A stretch of DNA of 64,000 nt from Desulfosoma sp. (GTDB lineage Bacteria; Desulfobacterota; Syntrophobacteria; Syntrophobacterales; DSM-9756). Within the stretch, counting starts at the first letter, position 1. Every line of letters starts with the position of its first letter. The translations under genes were made by a program, and so were the position numbers. Positions 45,190-54,047 of this stretch are shown in pieces. Under the pieces are notes generated by a model. The model worked only from the letters and a program-made list of their open reading frames with translations, ran no database searches and was not told the origin of the DNA. The stretch spans positions 117,235-181,234 of the forward strand of contig JBBFKY010000003.1 in NCBI GenBank assembly GCA_037481875.1, read 5' to 3'.

Positions 45190-47436
45190 TTAAACACTGT
45201 TTTCGGGCCGAAGTCCGTAGCGTTGAATCTTGCTGTATAGGGTGCTTCGACTCACCTGAAGCTTTCGCGCCGCTTCGTGTTTGTTCCATTGGGTTTGTCG
45301 AAGCACCTGAAGAATCAAGCGCTTTTCGTTTTCCATTAGAGACGCGGAGGTAGGAGTCGGGTCGTGGGCATGGAATAAAAACCGGGGCAAGTGTTGGCGC
45401 CGAATGGTGTCTTCCTGGGCCAGAATGACGGCATGGCTTACGGCGTTTTCCAGCTGCCGCACGTTTCCCGGCCAATCGTAGTCCATCAAAGCCTGAAGGG
45501 CTCCGGAAGAAAAGCTGGTGACGGTCTTTCCTTCCTTGGCACTGTATTTCTTGAGAAAATAATGGCACAAAAGAGGAATGTCCTCTTTGCGTTGCCGCAG
45601 GGGAGGCAGATGAATGGAGATGACGTTCAGTCGGTAGTAGAGATCATCTCGAAAACGGCCGCTTTCCACCTCTTCCAGAAGGTTTCGATTCGTAGCTGCC
45701 AGAACTCGAACATCCGCCTGCAGGGTCGATTCTCCGCCGACGCGTTCAAAGCGGTGGTCCTGAAGAAACCGCAACAGCAAAACCTGGGTTGCAGGGGCAA
45801 TATCACCGATTTCATCCAAGAAGAGGGTCCCTCCCTGGGCCCTTTCGATTCGGCCCATTTTACGGCGAATGGCTCCCGTAAAGGCCCCCTTTTCGTGGCC
45901 GAATAGTTCGCTTTCCAGCAAGGTAGGAGAATAGGCCGAACAATGGGCGACCACGAAGGGTCCTTTTTTGCGATGGCTTCTCTGATGAATGGCGTGAGCC
46001 ACCAGTTCTTTTCCCGTGCCGTTTTCCCCTGTGATGAGCACAGTGGCGTCGGAGGCGGCCACAAGATCGATGAGTTCGAAGACTTCAAGCATTTCCTTGC
46101 TGCGACCGATAATGCCGTCTCGTCCAACCAACGCAGCTTCGTGAAAGGAAGGGCTGGCGACGGCCGTCTCTTCCACAATGAGGCGGTTTACGGCTCCAAA
46201 GCTTAAGGAAAAAAGAGCGTCCATATAGCCGCGCAGATCGTCCGAAAGAGACTGAAGCACACCGGAGATGGCCACATACATGGCGAAATCTTTTCGGGGA
46301 ACGTCGAAAAGACCAAAACTCACAATATTTCGTGGAGCCGCCCATCTGCACAGAAGACCGTGAATGGCTTCCAAGGCAGAAGCCTTCTCTTCGACACGCT
46401 CTGGATCACGTAGTTTATCGAAATGACGGCTCGAACGTTTCGCTTCAAACAGCATGTTTTTTAAATTTTGAAGCTCTTGGGATGAAATGTTTGAGGATTC
46501 GGAAAGGACCAAATAATCTTTTCCTGCGGCATCGGGAAGAACAAAAACCAAATCCATGGGTCCCACATCCTGGTGTACGGCTTGAGAGAGCACGCTCAGA
46601 AGGGTTTTAAGGGTCGGGGCTCGTGTGGCCTTTGAAACCACCTCTTGCAATCGTATGTAGGTGGGAGCCCTTGTGGTCTTTGTCCTCTCCCCGGCCTTGA
46701 AAGCTTCCCCATTGGCTTGACTTATGAACGCCCGCTCCGAAGAGGCCCATTCCATGCCGGCCACATAGAACCCCTCTCCGTCGTGACGCAAAGGCGTCAA
46801 GCGTACCAGGGTGGTCCCATTAGGGCTTCCTTCTCCATTAGGGCAAAAGGCGGGAAACGCGTCGGAGTCCATGGATTCCAGCGGACACCTTCGCCCCATG
46901 GAACTGCAAGAATCCACAAGCCCTAGAACAGCTTGGTAGCACCTCTTGCCCACGGCCAATGGGGGTCTAAGCCCACGTTTTAAATGAAAGGCTTCGTTGG
47001 CATACACAATGATTTTGGATCGGGCTTCCACGACAAAAAAACCATCCCGTAGACCGTCCACGATCCATTGCATCAAGCCAGTCCCCTCTGTTTTTGGGGA
47101 CTCGTAGGGTGAGGGAAGGTTCCCCCGATGAATCAACCCCACCAACACCATCTTGCCCTTGACCGGCACCTGCTCCAAGACCAGATGCAAGACTTGATTT
47201 TCGGAAGGGGAGCGCCCTTGGTAGTATAGAGATTTTCCCGAGGCGCGGCGCAAATCGGCGACCAGCTGCCGTGGTGTTATGGAGCATTGCAGCGCCTTGA
47301 AGAGTTTTTCCAAGCTCCAGCGCTGCGATGGAAACCCGTTGCCGATCCCAAGGCTTTGTTTGCACGCTTCGTTCATGTGGACAATGTTGAACTTGGAATC
47401 GACAAGGAAAAAACCTTGAAAGGTCTCTCCGGCCAT
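45190..47436 (-). CDS. PAS-containing sigma-54-dependent transcription activator
   Basis: A 749-residue activator starting at 47436, where GGAGGG is six bases upstream. Domains: PAS (about 8-110), a second PAS (about 125-245) with cysteines at GKRCYQAVLGLVDSCSSMGRRCP, a linker GAF-like region, the AAA+ domain (Walker A GENGTGKE, GAFTGA motif) and a Fis-type helix-turn-helix (KHEAARKLQVSRSTLYSKI). There is no receiver domain, so it senses a ligand or redox state directly. The CoA-transferase operon, next downstream on the same strand, is the likely target. Confidence 0.92.
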   Translation of the reverse strand: MAGETFQGFFLVDSKFNIVHMNEACKQSLGIGNGFPSQRWSLEKLFKALQCSITPRQLVADLRRASGKSLYYQGRSPSENQVLHLVLEQVPVKGKMVLVGLIHRGNLPSPYESPKTEGTGLMQWIVDGLRDGFFVVEARSKIIVYANEAFHLKRGLRPPLAVGKRCYQAVLGLVDSCSSMGRRCPLESMDSDAFPAFCPNGEGSPNGTTLVRLTPLRHDGEGFYVAGMEWASSERAFISQANGEAFKAGERTKTTRAPTYIRLQEVVSKATRAPTLKTLLSVLSQAVHQDVGPMDLVFVLPDAAGKDYLVLSESSNISSQELQNLKNMLFEAKRSSRHFDKLRDPERVEEKASALEAIHGLLCRWAAPRNIVSFGLFDVPRKDFAMYVAISGVLQSLSDDLRGYMDALFSLSFGAVNRLIVEETAVASPSFHEAALVGRDGIIGRSKEMLEVFELIDLVAASDATVLITGENGTGKELVAHAIHQRSHRKKGPFVVAHCSAYSPTLLESELFGHEKGAFTGAIRRKMGRIERAQGGTLFLDEIGDIAPATQVLLLRFLQDHRFERVGGESTLQADVRVLAATNRNLLEEVESGRFRDDLYYRLNVISIHLPPLRQRKEDIPLLCHYFLKKYSAKEGKTVTSFSSGALQALMDYDWPGNVRQLENAVSHAVILAQEDTIRRQHLPRFLFHAHDPTPTSASLMENEKRLILQVLRQTQWNKHEAARKLQVSRSTLYSKIQRYGLRPENSV

Positions 47437-47792
47437 CCTATCCCTCCGGTCCGTGCCGGCCCATGGCCTTTGGGTGCCATATCTCCGTGAGGTATTCCCG
47501 GTTCGCAAGAAAACCCTCTATGCAGAAAACCGACACGAGATTTTGCGCTTCCAAGACCGAAATGCCGTAAGGAGCGAGACAGGGATTGGTCGCCACCAAC
47601 ATGGACAAGGAAAACCGCTCGATTGTGTCTATGATGGCACCGGTCGACGGCTTCTGTCAACCAGCTTCGCCCCTCAAACGCTTCTTTCATCAAAACATCG
47701 CCCCACCCCCTTGATCTTCAGGAAAAAGGATTTAGGTTAGGAGCAAGAAAAAAATCGAGAAAGATTTCTCGAAAAGATAAAGGAGGTTAACC
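47437..47792. other. Divergent intergenic region (356 bases)
   Basis: Separates the sigma-54 activator (minus) from a tiny plus-strand gene. Readings through it look non-coding. The right end is A-rich and contains the palindrome listed separately; TGGCAC occurs near 47637 but has no matching -12 element. Confidence 0.6.
47755..47772. promoter_or_regulatory. 18-base perfect palindrome before a tiny gene
   Basis: TCGAGAAA, GA, TTTCTCGA: two exact eight-base arms about the centre GA. It ends seven bases before the AAAGGAGG ribosome site of the 47,793 gene. It could be a repressor operator or a leader hairpin affecting translation. Confidence 0.55.
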
Positions 47793-47975
47793 ATGGTGAC
47801 ACTGAACATTGAGGAACTTCGAAAGGAACGTCGGCCGCTGTGGATGACCCATTGGGGCGTGGAAAATGTGGCTGACTTTTTAGGTGGCGGTGGAGATGTC
47901 TGGATGGATCGGCTCCATGCCGAATGGGCTCGAGATGCGGGAGAAGAAGTGACCGAAAGCTCTTCTACTCACTAG
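47793..47975 (+). CDS. Tiny protein (60 aa), function unknown
   Basis: The ATG follows a near-ideal AAAGGAGG site. The product starts MVTLNIEELRKERRPLWMTH, continues through a glycine run (DFLGGGGDVWMD) and ends acidic. There is no signal peptide, membrane helix or cysteine. An intrinsic terminator follows 26 bases after the stop, so this is a self-contained transcription unit, which strongly supports a real gene. No family recognised. Four tryptophans in 60 residues is unusual. Confidence 0.72.
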   Translation: MVTLNIEELRKERRPLWMTHWGVENVADFLGGGGDVWMDRLHAEWARDAGEEVTESSSTH

Positions 47976-48000
47976 AAATTCACCATTCCTGATGCATTCG

Positions 48001-48030
48001 AAAAGCCCGGCCTTCAGCCGGGCTTTTTTT
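48001..48030 (+). terminator. Rho-independent terminator after the tiny gene
   Basis: AAAAGCCCGGC, loop CTTCA, GCCGGGCTTTT with a T-run to 48030. Strong on the plus strand; the A-run at its left also lets it work for the convergent minus-strand HDOD gene. Confidence 0.93.
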
Positions 48031-48101
48031 GGTCCTTTTTAAACCTTCTGGTGGGCTCAAGCCCGAGGATGAGCCATTCTGCTTCTATATGGGATGGAGG
48101 T

Positions 48102-49631
48102 CTAAGTTCGCCTTAACAGGGCAAAACCAAGGGTTGTCAGGTCGCAAAAACGCCGAAAGGCAAGAAAAGCCTTTTCATCTATAGGCCAATTCTTTGCAAG
48201 GCGTTCGCCGGCAAGCACTCCTGCCGGGTGCGCCGGCATCCCTACGCGCCCCACAAGGAATTCTCGAGAGGAAAAGAATTGCAGCACCTCTGGAGTGACA
48301 AGGCTCTTAACACTGGCTGGACTTTTCTCATGCACCCACAACCATGGAGGACCTCGAAGCACATGGGCAAAGATGTTGGGATAAGAATCCACGGGCACGA
48401 GAAGCCCTTGCAAGCGTCCGTCAAAGGGGCCGTAAAGAGACTTCACTTCCAAAAATCTTTCATCTGGGGTTACACGAAAGTAAATTACGCGGTCCAGACC
48501 AACTCCTTCCAAAAGCCCTTGTGCGGCCCGATCCAGAAGACCCTGAGTGTGGGCACGGCTAGAATCCACCAAGTAGGTGATCATATCGTCCAAAAGTTCC
48601 AATTGTCTTTCGGCATCAGCCGGAGCCCGAGGCAACTCTTCCAAAACCAAGAACTCCGGTGCCTGGATTACGTTGGACTGCGCAAGTCCTGGTGCCATAT
48701 GGGCCAACGGTGTCGCGGGACCTTTCGGCTCCGGCAGCTTCCCCTCCAAAAGCGGAAGCTCAGAGGAAAATTCTCGTGCCTTATTTTCAGCCGCATGCAA
48801 GAGGCGCAGCACAGAAGCTTCGGGAATTTTCAGGCGATCCACGGCCGTTTCAAGCGCCGCGCTCAGGGCCGCCGCATCGCGACCTTCCTCAAAAGCCGCC
48901 GTAAGTGTCGCCCCAAGTCGCACACAATGAACTCTTATCTCCACATCCTCACGGTCCTGAGCCGCCCTTTTCACCAAATCGCCCAAGCTCCATTCATCGG
49001 CAAGGCGCACACTGAGTCGTCGTGCCTCAAAACCGAACACCTCTTTTTCCACCAAAGCTTGCTCAAGAACAGGACAACGCGAACTTTTTTCCGTGAAAGC
49101 CGTTACGGCTTCTGTGGGAACCACGCATAAAAGACCCAGGAGCCCGATGTCTAAGAGGAGCCCGGCCGTAAACAGCTCCTCCGGAGAGCCGTCTCGAAGG
49201 GTCTCACCTAACCATTGCGCTAAAAGAGCCTGCTTATAAGCGCCGACAACACGCCGCAAAATTGCCTGAAGCCGCGCTCCACTATAGGTTTCCTCTATAA
49301 AGCGTGCCGAATGGCAGACCTGACGCACAGCATCAAAACCCACGACGACCACGGCTCTTGGAATGGCCGTGACTTTCTTAAGCCCAGGATTGTAATAAGC
49401 ACTGTTGGCCATGCGAAGGATTCGAGCACTCAAGAACGGGTCTTTGGAAACCGCTTCCGCCATGGCCGAGGAAGAAGTGCCCGCCTGGGTAAAAACTCGC
49501 GCAATGGCCATAACCGTTGGGCGAAGCACCGGCAACTCTTCGCGCCCCACTTGGCGAGCCCAATAATTAGTCCCTCGAAAACCGGACATTTCAGAACCGC
49601 TTCCGGGTGTCCCTTTTTCCGACTCTTTCAT
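48102..49631 (-). CDS. HDOD domain signalling protein
   Basis: A 509-residue protein. The N-terminal half is an HDOD domain (ELPVLRPTVMAIARVFTQ, DPFLSARILRMANSAYYNPG, IPRAVVVVGFDAVRQVC, LFTAGLLLDIGLLGLL), a degenerate HD-GYP relative that lacks catalytic residues and works in signalling. The C-terminal part (about 330-505) resembles a GAF-like sensor (LVDSSRAHTQGLLDRAAQGL, GLDRVIYFRVTPDER). The ATG at 49631 lacks a strong ribosome site; 49589 is an alternative. It lies 25 bases after dus and may be co-transcribed. Confidence 0.87.
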   Translation of the reverse strand: MKESEKGTPGSGSEMSGFRGTNYWARQVGREELPVLRPTVMAIARVFTQAGTSSSAMAEAVSKDPFLSARILRMANSAYYNPGLKKVTAIPRAVVVVGFDAVRQVCHSARFIEETYSGARLQAILRRVVGAYKQALLAQWLGETLRDGSPEELFTAGLLLDIGLLGLLCVVPTEAVTAFTEKSSRCPVLEQALVEKEVFGFEARRLSVRLADEWSLGDLVKRAAQDREDVEIRVHCVRLGATLTAAFEEGRDAAALSAALETAVDRLKIPEASVLRLLHAAENKAREFSSELPLLEGKLPEPKGPATPLAHMAPGLAQSNVIQAPEFLVLEELPRAPADAERQLELLDDMITYLVDSSRAHTQGLLDRAAQGLLEGVGLDRVIYFRVTPDERFLEVKSLYGPFDGRLQGLLVPVDSYPNIFAHVLRGPPWLWVHEKSPASVKSLVTPEVLQFFSSREFLVGRVGMPAHPAGVLAGERLAKNWPIDEKAFLAFRRFCDLTTLGFALLRRT

Positions 49632-49656
49632 AGGATCCGGCTCATTTTTTTTCAGT

Positions 49657-50649
49657 TCACATCATCAAGGGCCGCACGGGGTAGTCGGGAAGCGGTTCTC
49701 GGGACAAAAAGCCGTGCAGGGTCTCCACCATGGCCTGAAAATTCGAGGCGCGGCACGATGTATGGTAGTAGTATGCTCCGTAGCGAAAATTTTGGCATAT
49801 CCAAAAAGCGAAAAGCCGAAAACGCCGCACCGCCTCGGGTTCCAACAAACGCGACGACAGAAGTTCAGCGTAGGCAACGATAACTTCGGCGACATTTGGA
49901 GGATCGGGCACGGTGCCTGTTTTAGAAAAATGGTTGACATCGAAAAAGATCCACGGCCGCATCAGGGCCGCACGGCCGATCATGACCCCGTCGCATCCGC
50001 TCTCTTCCATCATACGCACGGCACCGTGCGGCGAAAAAACGTCCCCGTTTCCGATAAGCGGCTTGGAAAAGGCGCTCCTGAAACGCTTCAGGGCCTTCCA
50101 TCGAGCAGGCCTTTTAAAAAGATCTCGAGCATAGCGCGCGTGGAACACCACAGCATCCACTCCACACTCGTCAAGCAGATCCGCCCAATGTTCCGGCGGC
50201 CCATCCCCATCTTCGGGAATTCTCATTTTTACCAGGAGTGGTCCTTGCAGTTCGCGCCGGACTTTCTTAAGAATTTCTCGTACCCGATGCGGTCGCTTTA
50301 GAAGAGCCGCTCCCCATCCGTGCCGAGCCGGCAGACCTCGGGAACATCCCAGATTGAAATCAAAGGCATCAAATCGGCCAAGTTCCTGCAACTTACCAAA
50401 AGCTTTGGTCACGATCGTGGGATCATCCCCCACAACTTGGCACGCTCTAGGCCTGTCCTGCCTGCCGGCGTCACAGTAAGGATCTTTCTCCGGATTTGAA
50501 GACGCCACAATCCGGGCATTGAGCATTTCCGTATAATAGAGGCCGCACCCACCCCACTGAGCCACCAGATCTCGAAAACAGGCATGGGTCAAATTCGCCA
50601 TGGGGGCCAAAATCCACGGCGTTTGAACTTTCAGGTTTCCAAGAAGCAA
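49657..50649 (-). CDS. tRNA-dihydrouridine synthase
   Basis: A 330-residue FMN enzyme reducing uridine to dihydrouridine in tRNA D-loops. It shows the flavin-binding start PWILAPMANLTHACFR, the NLGCSRGLPARHGWGAALL segment with the catalytic cysteine (usually GCP, here GCS), KMRIPEDG, FHARYARDLF and NGDVFSPHGAVRMMEESGCDGVMIGRAAL. Start is a TTG with GAGGA nine bases upstream. Subfamily (A, B or C) is unclear; the GCS variant is a mild deviation. Confidence 0.9.
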   Translation of the reverse strand: MLLGNLKVQTPWILAPMANLTHACFRDLVAQWGGCGLYYTEMLNARIVASSNPEKDPYCDAGRQDRPRACQVVGDDPTIVTKAFGKLQELGRFDAFDFNLGCSRGLPARHGWGAALLKRPHRVREILKKVRRELQGPLLVKMRIPEDGDGPPEHWADLLDECGVDAVVFHARYARDLFKRPARWKALKRFRSAFSKPLIGNGDVFSPHGAVRMMEESGCDGVMIGRAALMRPWIFFDVNHFSKTGTVPDPPNVAEVIVAYAELLSSRLLEPEAVRRFRLFAFWICQNFRYGAYYYHTSCRASNFQAMVETLHGFLSREPLPDYPVRPLMM

Positions 50650-50748
50650 TGGAACCGAATCCTCAAAGCTTTCTCAAATCGGCAGGGGGAAACCAACCGT
50701 CCCTTTTCGTCCCAAGGTCCCCCCGGCCCTTTGACACTTTCTTATGTC

Positions 50749-51084
50749 TCAAGCAAAAATCTTTTCCACAGGTCTCCTTTCAGGAACTGTGATGTGCGCT
50801 ATTCTTCCTTCGTTCCAGTCTTTTGAAACATAGAGACCGCAATAACAACTGCCGTATTCGGCCACATCAGGATCTCGATACACACACGGGCAGATGATAT
50901 CCCGGTCCTTTTCGCGATCGCCGGACGCCAATCGGCACGGGCACACCATGTACCCGTACCGTTCCTTGTTGATAAGGAGGCTCTCCAGAAGAGGAAAGGT
51001 CATGCCTTCAAGATCTCGATTGAAATAATATCCCTTGGCCTCCTGAATGGGACGCAGCTTTTCGTAGAGCTCGGCGGCTGTCAT
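50749..51084 (-). CDS. Ferredoxin:thioredoxin reductase catalytic (beta) subunit
   Basis: A 111-residue protein with the full cysteine set of FTR-beta: MVCPCRLASGD, IICPCVYRD and GSCYCGLYVSKDW, which hold a [4Fe-4S] cluster next to a redox disulfide. Plant-type FTR uses an alpha subunit, absent here; anaerobes often lack it. It starts by ATGA overlap with a glutaredoxin-like gene, so its electron-accepting partner is probably that protein rather than thioredoxin. It would pass ferredoxin electrons to protein disulfides. Confidence 0.93.
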   Translation of the reverse strand: MTAAELYEKLRPIQEAKGYYFNRDLEGMTFPLLESLLINKERYGYMVCPCRLASGDREKDRDIICPCVYRDPDVAEYGSCYCGLYVSKDWNEGRIAHITVPERRPVEKIFA

Positions 51085-51335
51085 GAGTTCAAAGCCTCCT
51101 CAATCTCGTCCTTTCGAAACCCAACGATGACCTTGTCCCCGATAAGAATGGTCGGAAAGGTGCAGTTGGGGTTGAAACGTTTGACTTCTTCGATCATTGC
51201 CTGGCGTTCTTCCCCTTGTAAGGTATCCACTTCCACGCAATCATATGTAACACCGCATTCATTGAGAAAATCCTTTGTGTGACGGCAATGAATGCAGGTG
51301 CTCAGGGCGTAAAGCTTAACCGACTTATTCGACAT
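51081..51335 (-). CDS. Glutaredoxin-like protein, FTR partner
   Basis: An 84-residue thioredoxin-fold protein with active site CIHC (LSTCIHCRHTKDFL) and cis-proline CTFPTILIG. AAAAGGAG precedes the ATG at 51335; an extension to 51440 is unsupported. It overlaps the FTR-beta gene, implying equal expression. It resembles the glutaredoxin-like protein at 35.7 kb (RNPAVTFPTLVV against FNPNCTFPTILI), so the genome has at least two of this NrdH-like type. Confidence 0.9.
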   Translation of the reverse strand: MSNKSVKLYALSTCIHCRHTKDFLNECGVTYDCVEVDTLQGEERQAMIEEVKRFNPNCTFPTILIGDKVIVGFRKDEIEEALNS

Positions 51336-51465
51336 GGCGCTTCTCCTTTTCGTCAAGTGCATCGTCGCAATCATCTCAGTAGCTGCCCTTGTAACATAAA
51401 GGCCGAGCTTCTCCAATGCAAGTCCGGCTGTTTTTGTCATCGCTGACGGGGATTCTTGCCATAGG

Positions 51466-52206
51466 TTATTTTTTGCCGTTGATCAGGTGCTGTTCCAACT
51501 TACGCGTCAGGTAAGACAAGGGGTAGGTGAGGGCCAAGTAAAGCAGGGCCAAAGGCAAGTAGGCTTCAAAGGTCTTGTAGGTGCTGGCGTTGATCACTTC
51601 GGAGGCTTTGGTGAGTTCGCGAACGGAAATAACGGAAAGTAAGGATGAATCCTTAATCAGAGAAACAAATTGTCCGGTCACCGGAGGAATGATACGCCGA
51701 AAAGCTTGCGGCAAAACCACATAGCGCATGGTCTGGCGTTCGTTGAGCCCCGTGGATTTGGCCGCTTCGATTTGGCCGGGATCAATGGACTCAATGCCGG
51801 CACGCACCATCTCGGTGATGTAAGCCCCTGAAAAAAAAGCCAGGGTGACCATGCCGATGACGAGAGGGTTGTCATAGCGGACGGCCGTAGCCAAGCAGAA
51901 GTAAAAGATATAGATCTGCACCAGCAAAGGCGTGCCTCGAAACAGCTCCACATAATAGGACGCAAGCGCTTGAAACACTTCGCTTTTGGAAACCCGTGCC
52001 AAGCCTCCGGCAACTCCTATCACAAAGCCCAAGGCAATGGCCCCAAGCGAAATAAGGAGCGTGTAGACAAAGCCTTGGAAGAAAAGGCTTCGATACTGCC
52101 ATGGCACCCGCCAGTTCCAAGGGTACTGCAGTGTGGCCAGCAAAAGGGCCAAGGTCGCAACGACCAAGGCCCCGAGGACACAACGGACTACAACACGATA
52201 CATCAT
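51466..52206 (-). CDS. Polar amino acid ABC transporter permease
   Basis: A 246-residue permease of the GlnP/HisMQ family. It has an N-terminal helix, then FVYTLLISLGAIALGFVIGVAGGLA, RGTPLLVQIYIFYF, the EAA-type loop AAKSTGLNERQTMRYVVLPQAFRRIIPPVTGQF and KDSSLLSVISV, all typical. It overlaps the binding-protein gene by ATGA. No ATPase gene lies in the cluster, so the ATPase is encoded elsewhere or shared. Confidence 0.93.
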   Translation of the reverse strand: MMYRVVVRCVLGALVVATLALLLATLQYPWNWRVPWQYRSLFFQGFVYTLLISLGAIALGFVIGVAGGLARVSKSEVFQALASYYVELFRGTPLLVQIYIFYFCLATAVRYDNPLVIGMVTLAFFSGAYITEMVRAGIESIDPGQIEAAKSTGLNERQTMRYVVLPQAFRRIIPPVTGQFVSLIKDSSLLSVISVRELTKASEVINASTYKTFEAYLPLALLYLALTYPLSYLTRKLEQHLINGKK

Positions 52207-53012
52207 GGGTTGATCACGGCTCCAAGATGCTTTCGATACAGCTCGTCATAGCGGCCATCACCCTTGATGGTGTCCAAAAAAGTGTTCAGCCAATTCAGGA
52301 AGTCGAAGTCCCCCTTTCGAATGGCCATGGCAAAGGGTTCATAGGTGAAAGGCTTGAGAATGGCCCGCGTGGTCTCCTTGTTTTGACTGTGGTGTTTGGC
52401 AATGGAGATTTGATCATAGAAAAAGGCATCGGCCCGCCCGTCCACCACTTCCCGCACGCAGGCCGTCTCATCCTTAAAGCGATTGATGGTAGCGTTCGGA
52501 AAACGCTTTGTGGCCACAAGATCTCCCGTCGTGCCTGTCTTGACGGCAAGGATGCGACCTGGGGCATTGAGTTGATCCACGGTGTTCACATCGGCGGCCC
52601 TTTTGACACTCAGCAAGGCACACAAACCAGTGACGAAATACGGCTCCGTAAAGCTGACCGCTTTGGCCCTTTCCAGAGTGCGCGTCATTCCCGAAATGAC
52701 CATATCCACCTTTCCGCTTTGAAGCGCTGGAATCAAGCCGGTCCACTCAATGTCCTTGATTTCCACCTGGACTCCCAGTTCTTGAGCGATGAGTTTGGCC
52801 AGATCCACGTCAAAACCCATGGGATTGCCTTTGGTGTCGGCATATTCAAAGGGATAGTATTCCACTTCCATGCCGACGATCAGGGTGCCACGCTGGAGGA
52901 TCTTGTTCAGTGTGCTGGCCTGAAAAATATCGTGCGGCGTCACAGCTTGCACGGAAAAGGCCGCACAGACGACACCCACAATCACCAGAGCCATGCTTAG
53001 AAATCTTCGCAT
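52203..53012 (-). CDS. Polar amino acid ABC transporter substrate-binding protein
   Basis: A 269-residue periplasmic binding protein, family SBP_bac_3. The ATG at 53012 has AAGGAGGG upstream and starts a signal peptide (MALVIVGVVCAAFSVQA). Ligand-site segments include VGMEVEYYPFEYADTKGNPMGFDVDLAKLIA, WTGLIPALQSGKVDMVISGMTRT, RAKAVSFTEPY and KTGTTGDL, typical for neutral or polar amino acids. Its start overlaps the upstream DUF2400 gene by 16 bases. Confidence 0.93.
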   Translation of the reverse strand: MRRFLSMALVIVGVVCAAFSVQAVTPHDIFQASTLNKILQRGTLIVGMEVEYYPFEYADTKGNPMGFDVDLAKLIAQELGVQVEIKDIEWTGLIPALQSGKVDMVISGMTRTLERAKAVSFTEPYFVTGLCALLSVKRAADVNTVDQLNAPGRILAVKTGTTGDLVATKRFPNATINRFKDETACVREVVDGRADAFFYDQISIAKHHSQNKETTRAILKPFTYEPFAMAIRKGDFDFLNWLNTFLDTIKGDGRYDELYRKHLGAVINP

Positions 53013-53827
53013 TCTGTCCCTCCTTCGCTTGGTTTGTACCAACTGAATAAAATGTTTCTATCCCTCATGGCCATTCGAGTCAGCGAAAAATCGTAACGGC
53101 ACGGGTCCTCGGGCATGAGTCGCCGAAAGCCCTCGGTGATTTCCAAAGCGGTTTTCCAATCGTTGTGTCGGCGTTGCGTCAGGCCGCAGATTCGAGCAAC
53201 GGTGAACATATGAGTATCCACAGGAACCATGAGGCTTTTGGGGTGCAGACAGGACCAGCCGCCTGGATCCACAGTATCACAGCGCACCATCCATCTCAGG
53301 AAAAGATGCCAACGCTTACATGCGCTGCCTGAGGCGGGAATCGCCACCAAGCGGTTCCTCGTCGGTCTCTCATGAGGTCCCGAATACGCCATAAGGCCGG
53401 CAAAGTGATTTAAAGCCTCCAGCAATTCGCCTCGGGAACGCTTGAGGCACACAGCCATGGCCGATTCCAGGGATCCGTACTCTCCAAGCACAGAAGATAA
53501 GCGCTTCAAAAACGTTGCAAGATCTTCTTCGTTAAAGAAACGGTACCGAAACCCTCGACTGACCTCCTCCAGATTAACGGCATCGGCGTGTCGCAGAAAG
53601 TATGCGGGATGAGCTCCCATGCGAGGAAGAATGGCTTCCACCTGCCGAACAATGCTTTGAGCTCTTCCCACGGCCAGTGAAGCGGCAAGAAGGGCCACAA
53701 CTTCCCGGTCTGCTACGTCATCATAACCGTACAAGCACTGCAATGGGTCCGGAGGAACCAGTTCCCTTCGATGATACCGATGATAGACAAAATCCAAAAA
53801 AGCCTTCAGTCGCTCGCCGTCCTTCAC
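52997..53827 (-). CDS. TIGR02757 (DUF2400) family protein
   Basis: A 276-residue protein of the TIGR02757 family. Members have a helical core like base-excision DNA glycosylases, but function is unproven. Diagnostic parts are PPDPLQCLYGYDDVADREVVALLAASLAVGRAQSI, RNRLVAIPASGSACKRWHLFLRWMVR and VPVDTHMFTVARICGLTQRR. The start is a GTG at 53827 with AGGA seven bases before it. It is not functionally related to the transporter genes it overlaps. Confidence 0.88.
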   Translation of the reverse strand: MKDGERLKAFLDFVYHRYHRRELVPPDPLQCLYGYDDVADREVVALLAASLAVGRAQSIVRQVEAILPRMGAHPAYFLRHADAVNLEEVSRGFRYRFFNEEDLATFLKRLSSVLGEYGSLESAMAVCLKRSRGELLEALNHFAGLMAYSGPHERPTRNRLVAIPASGSACKRWHLFLRWMVRCDTVDPGGWSCLHPKSLMVPVDTHMFTVARICGLTQRRHNDWKTALEITEGFRRLMPEDPCRYDFSLTRMAMRDRNILFSWYKPSEGGTECEDF

Positions 53828-54047
53828 CGATTCGTCCTGTCGTCGTCCAGCTCCGTTATCGTCACAAAAATTTTTCTTTTCTTTAACGCATTCTGTGCTG
53901 ATGGCAAGGGCAGGTCCCGCGGCCGTCGGGGTTTCTTTTAAAAAATCAGCCTCTTTGACTTAAATCAAGGCACATGAAAAGAAAGGATCTTAAGTTACTT
54001 TTGCAATCACCGCGTGGGGCTCGATGCGCGAAAGGAGGATTCAGACC

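Noticed and set aside
47637-47652. TGGCAC as part of a sigma-54 promoter for the 60-residue gene
   Set aside because: There is no TTGC-like -12 element at the required spacing.
47373-47693. Minus-strand 106-codon frame overlapping the start of the sigma-54 activator
   Set aside because: It is in another frame from the activator, lacks a ribosome site and its composition is not protein-like; the activator start at 47436 is well supported.
52203-53827. Functional link between the amino acid transporter and the DUF2400 protein
   Set aside because: The 16-base overlap shows co-transcription, but nothing in either family suggests a shared role.
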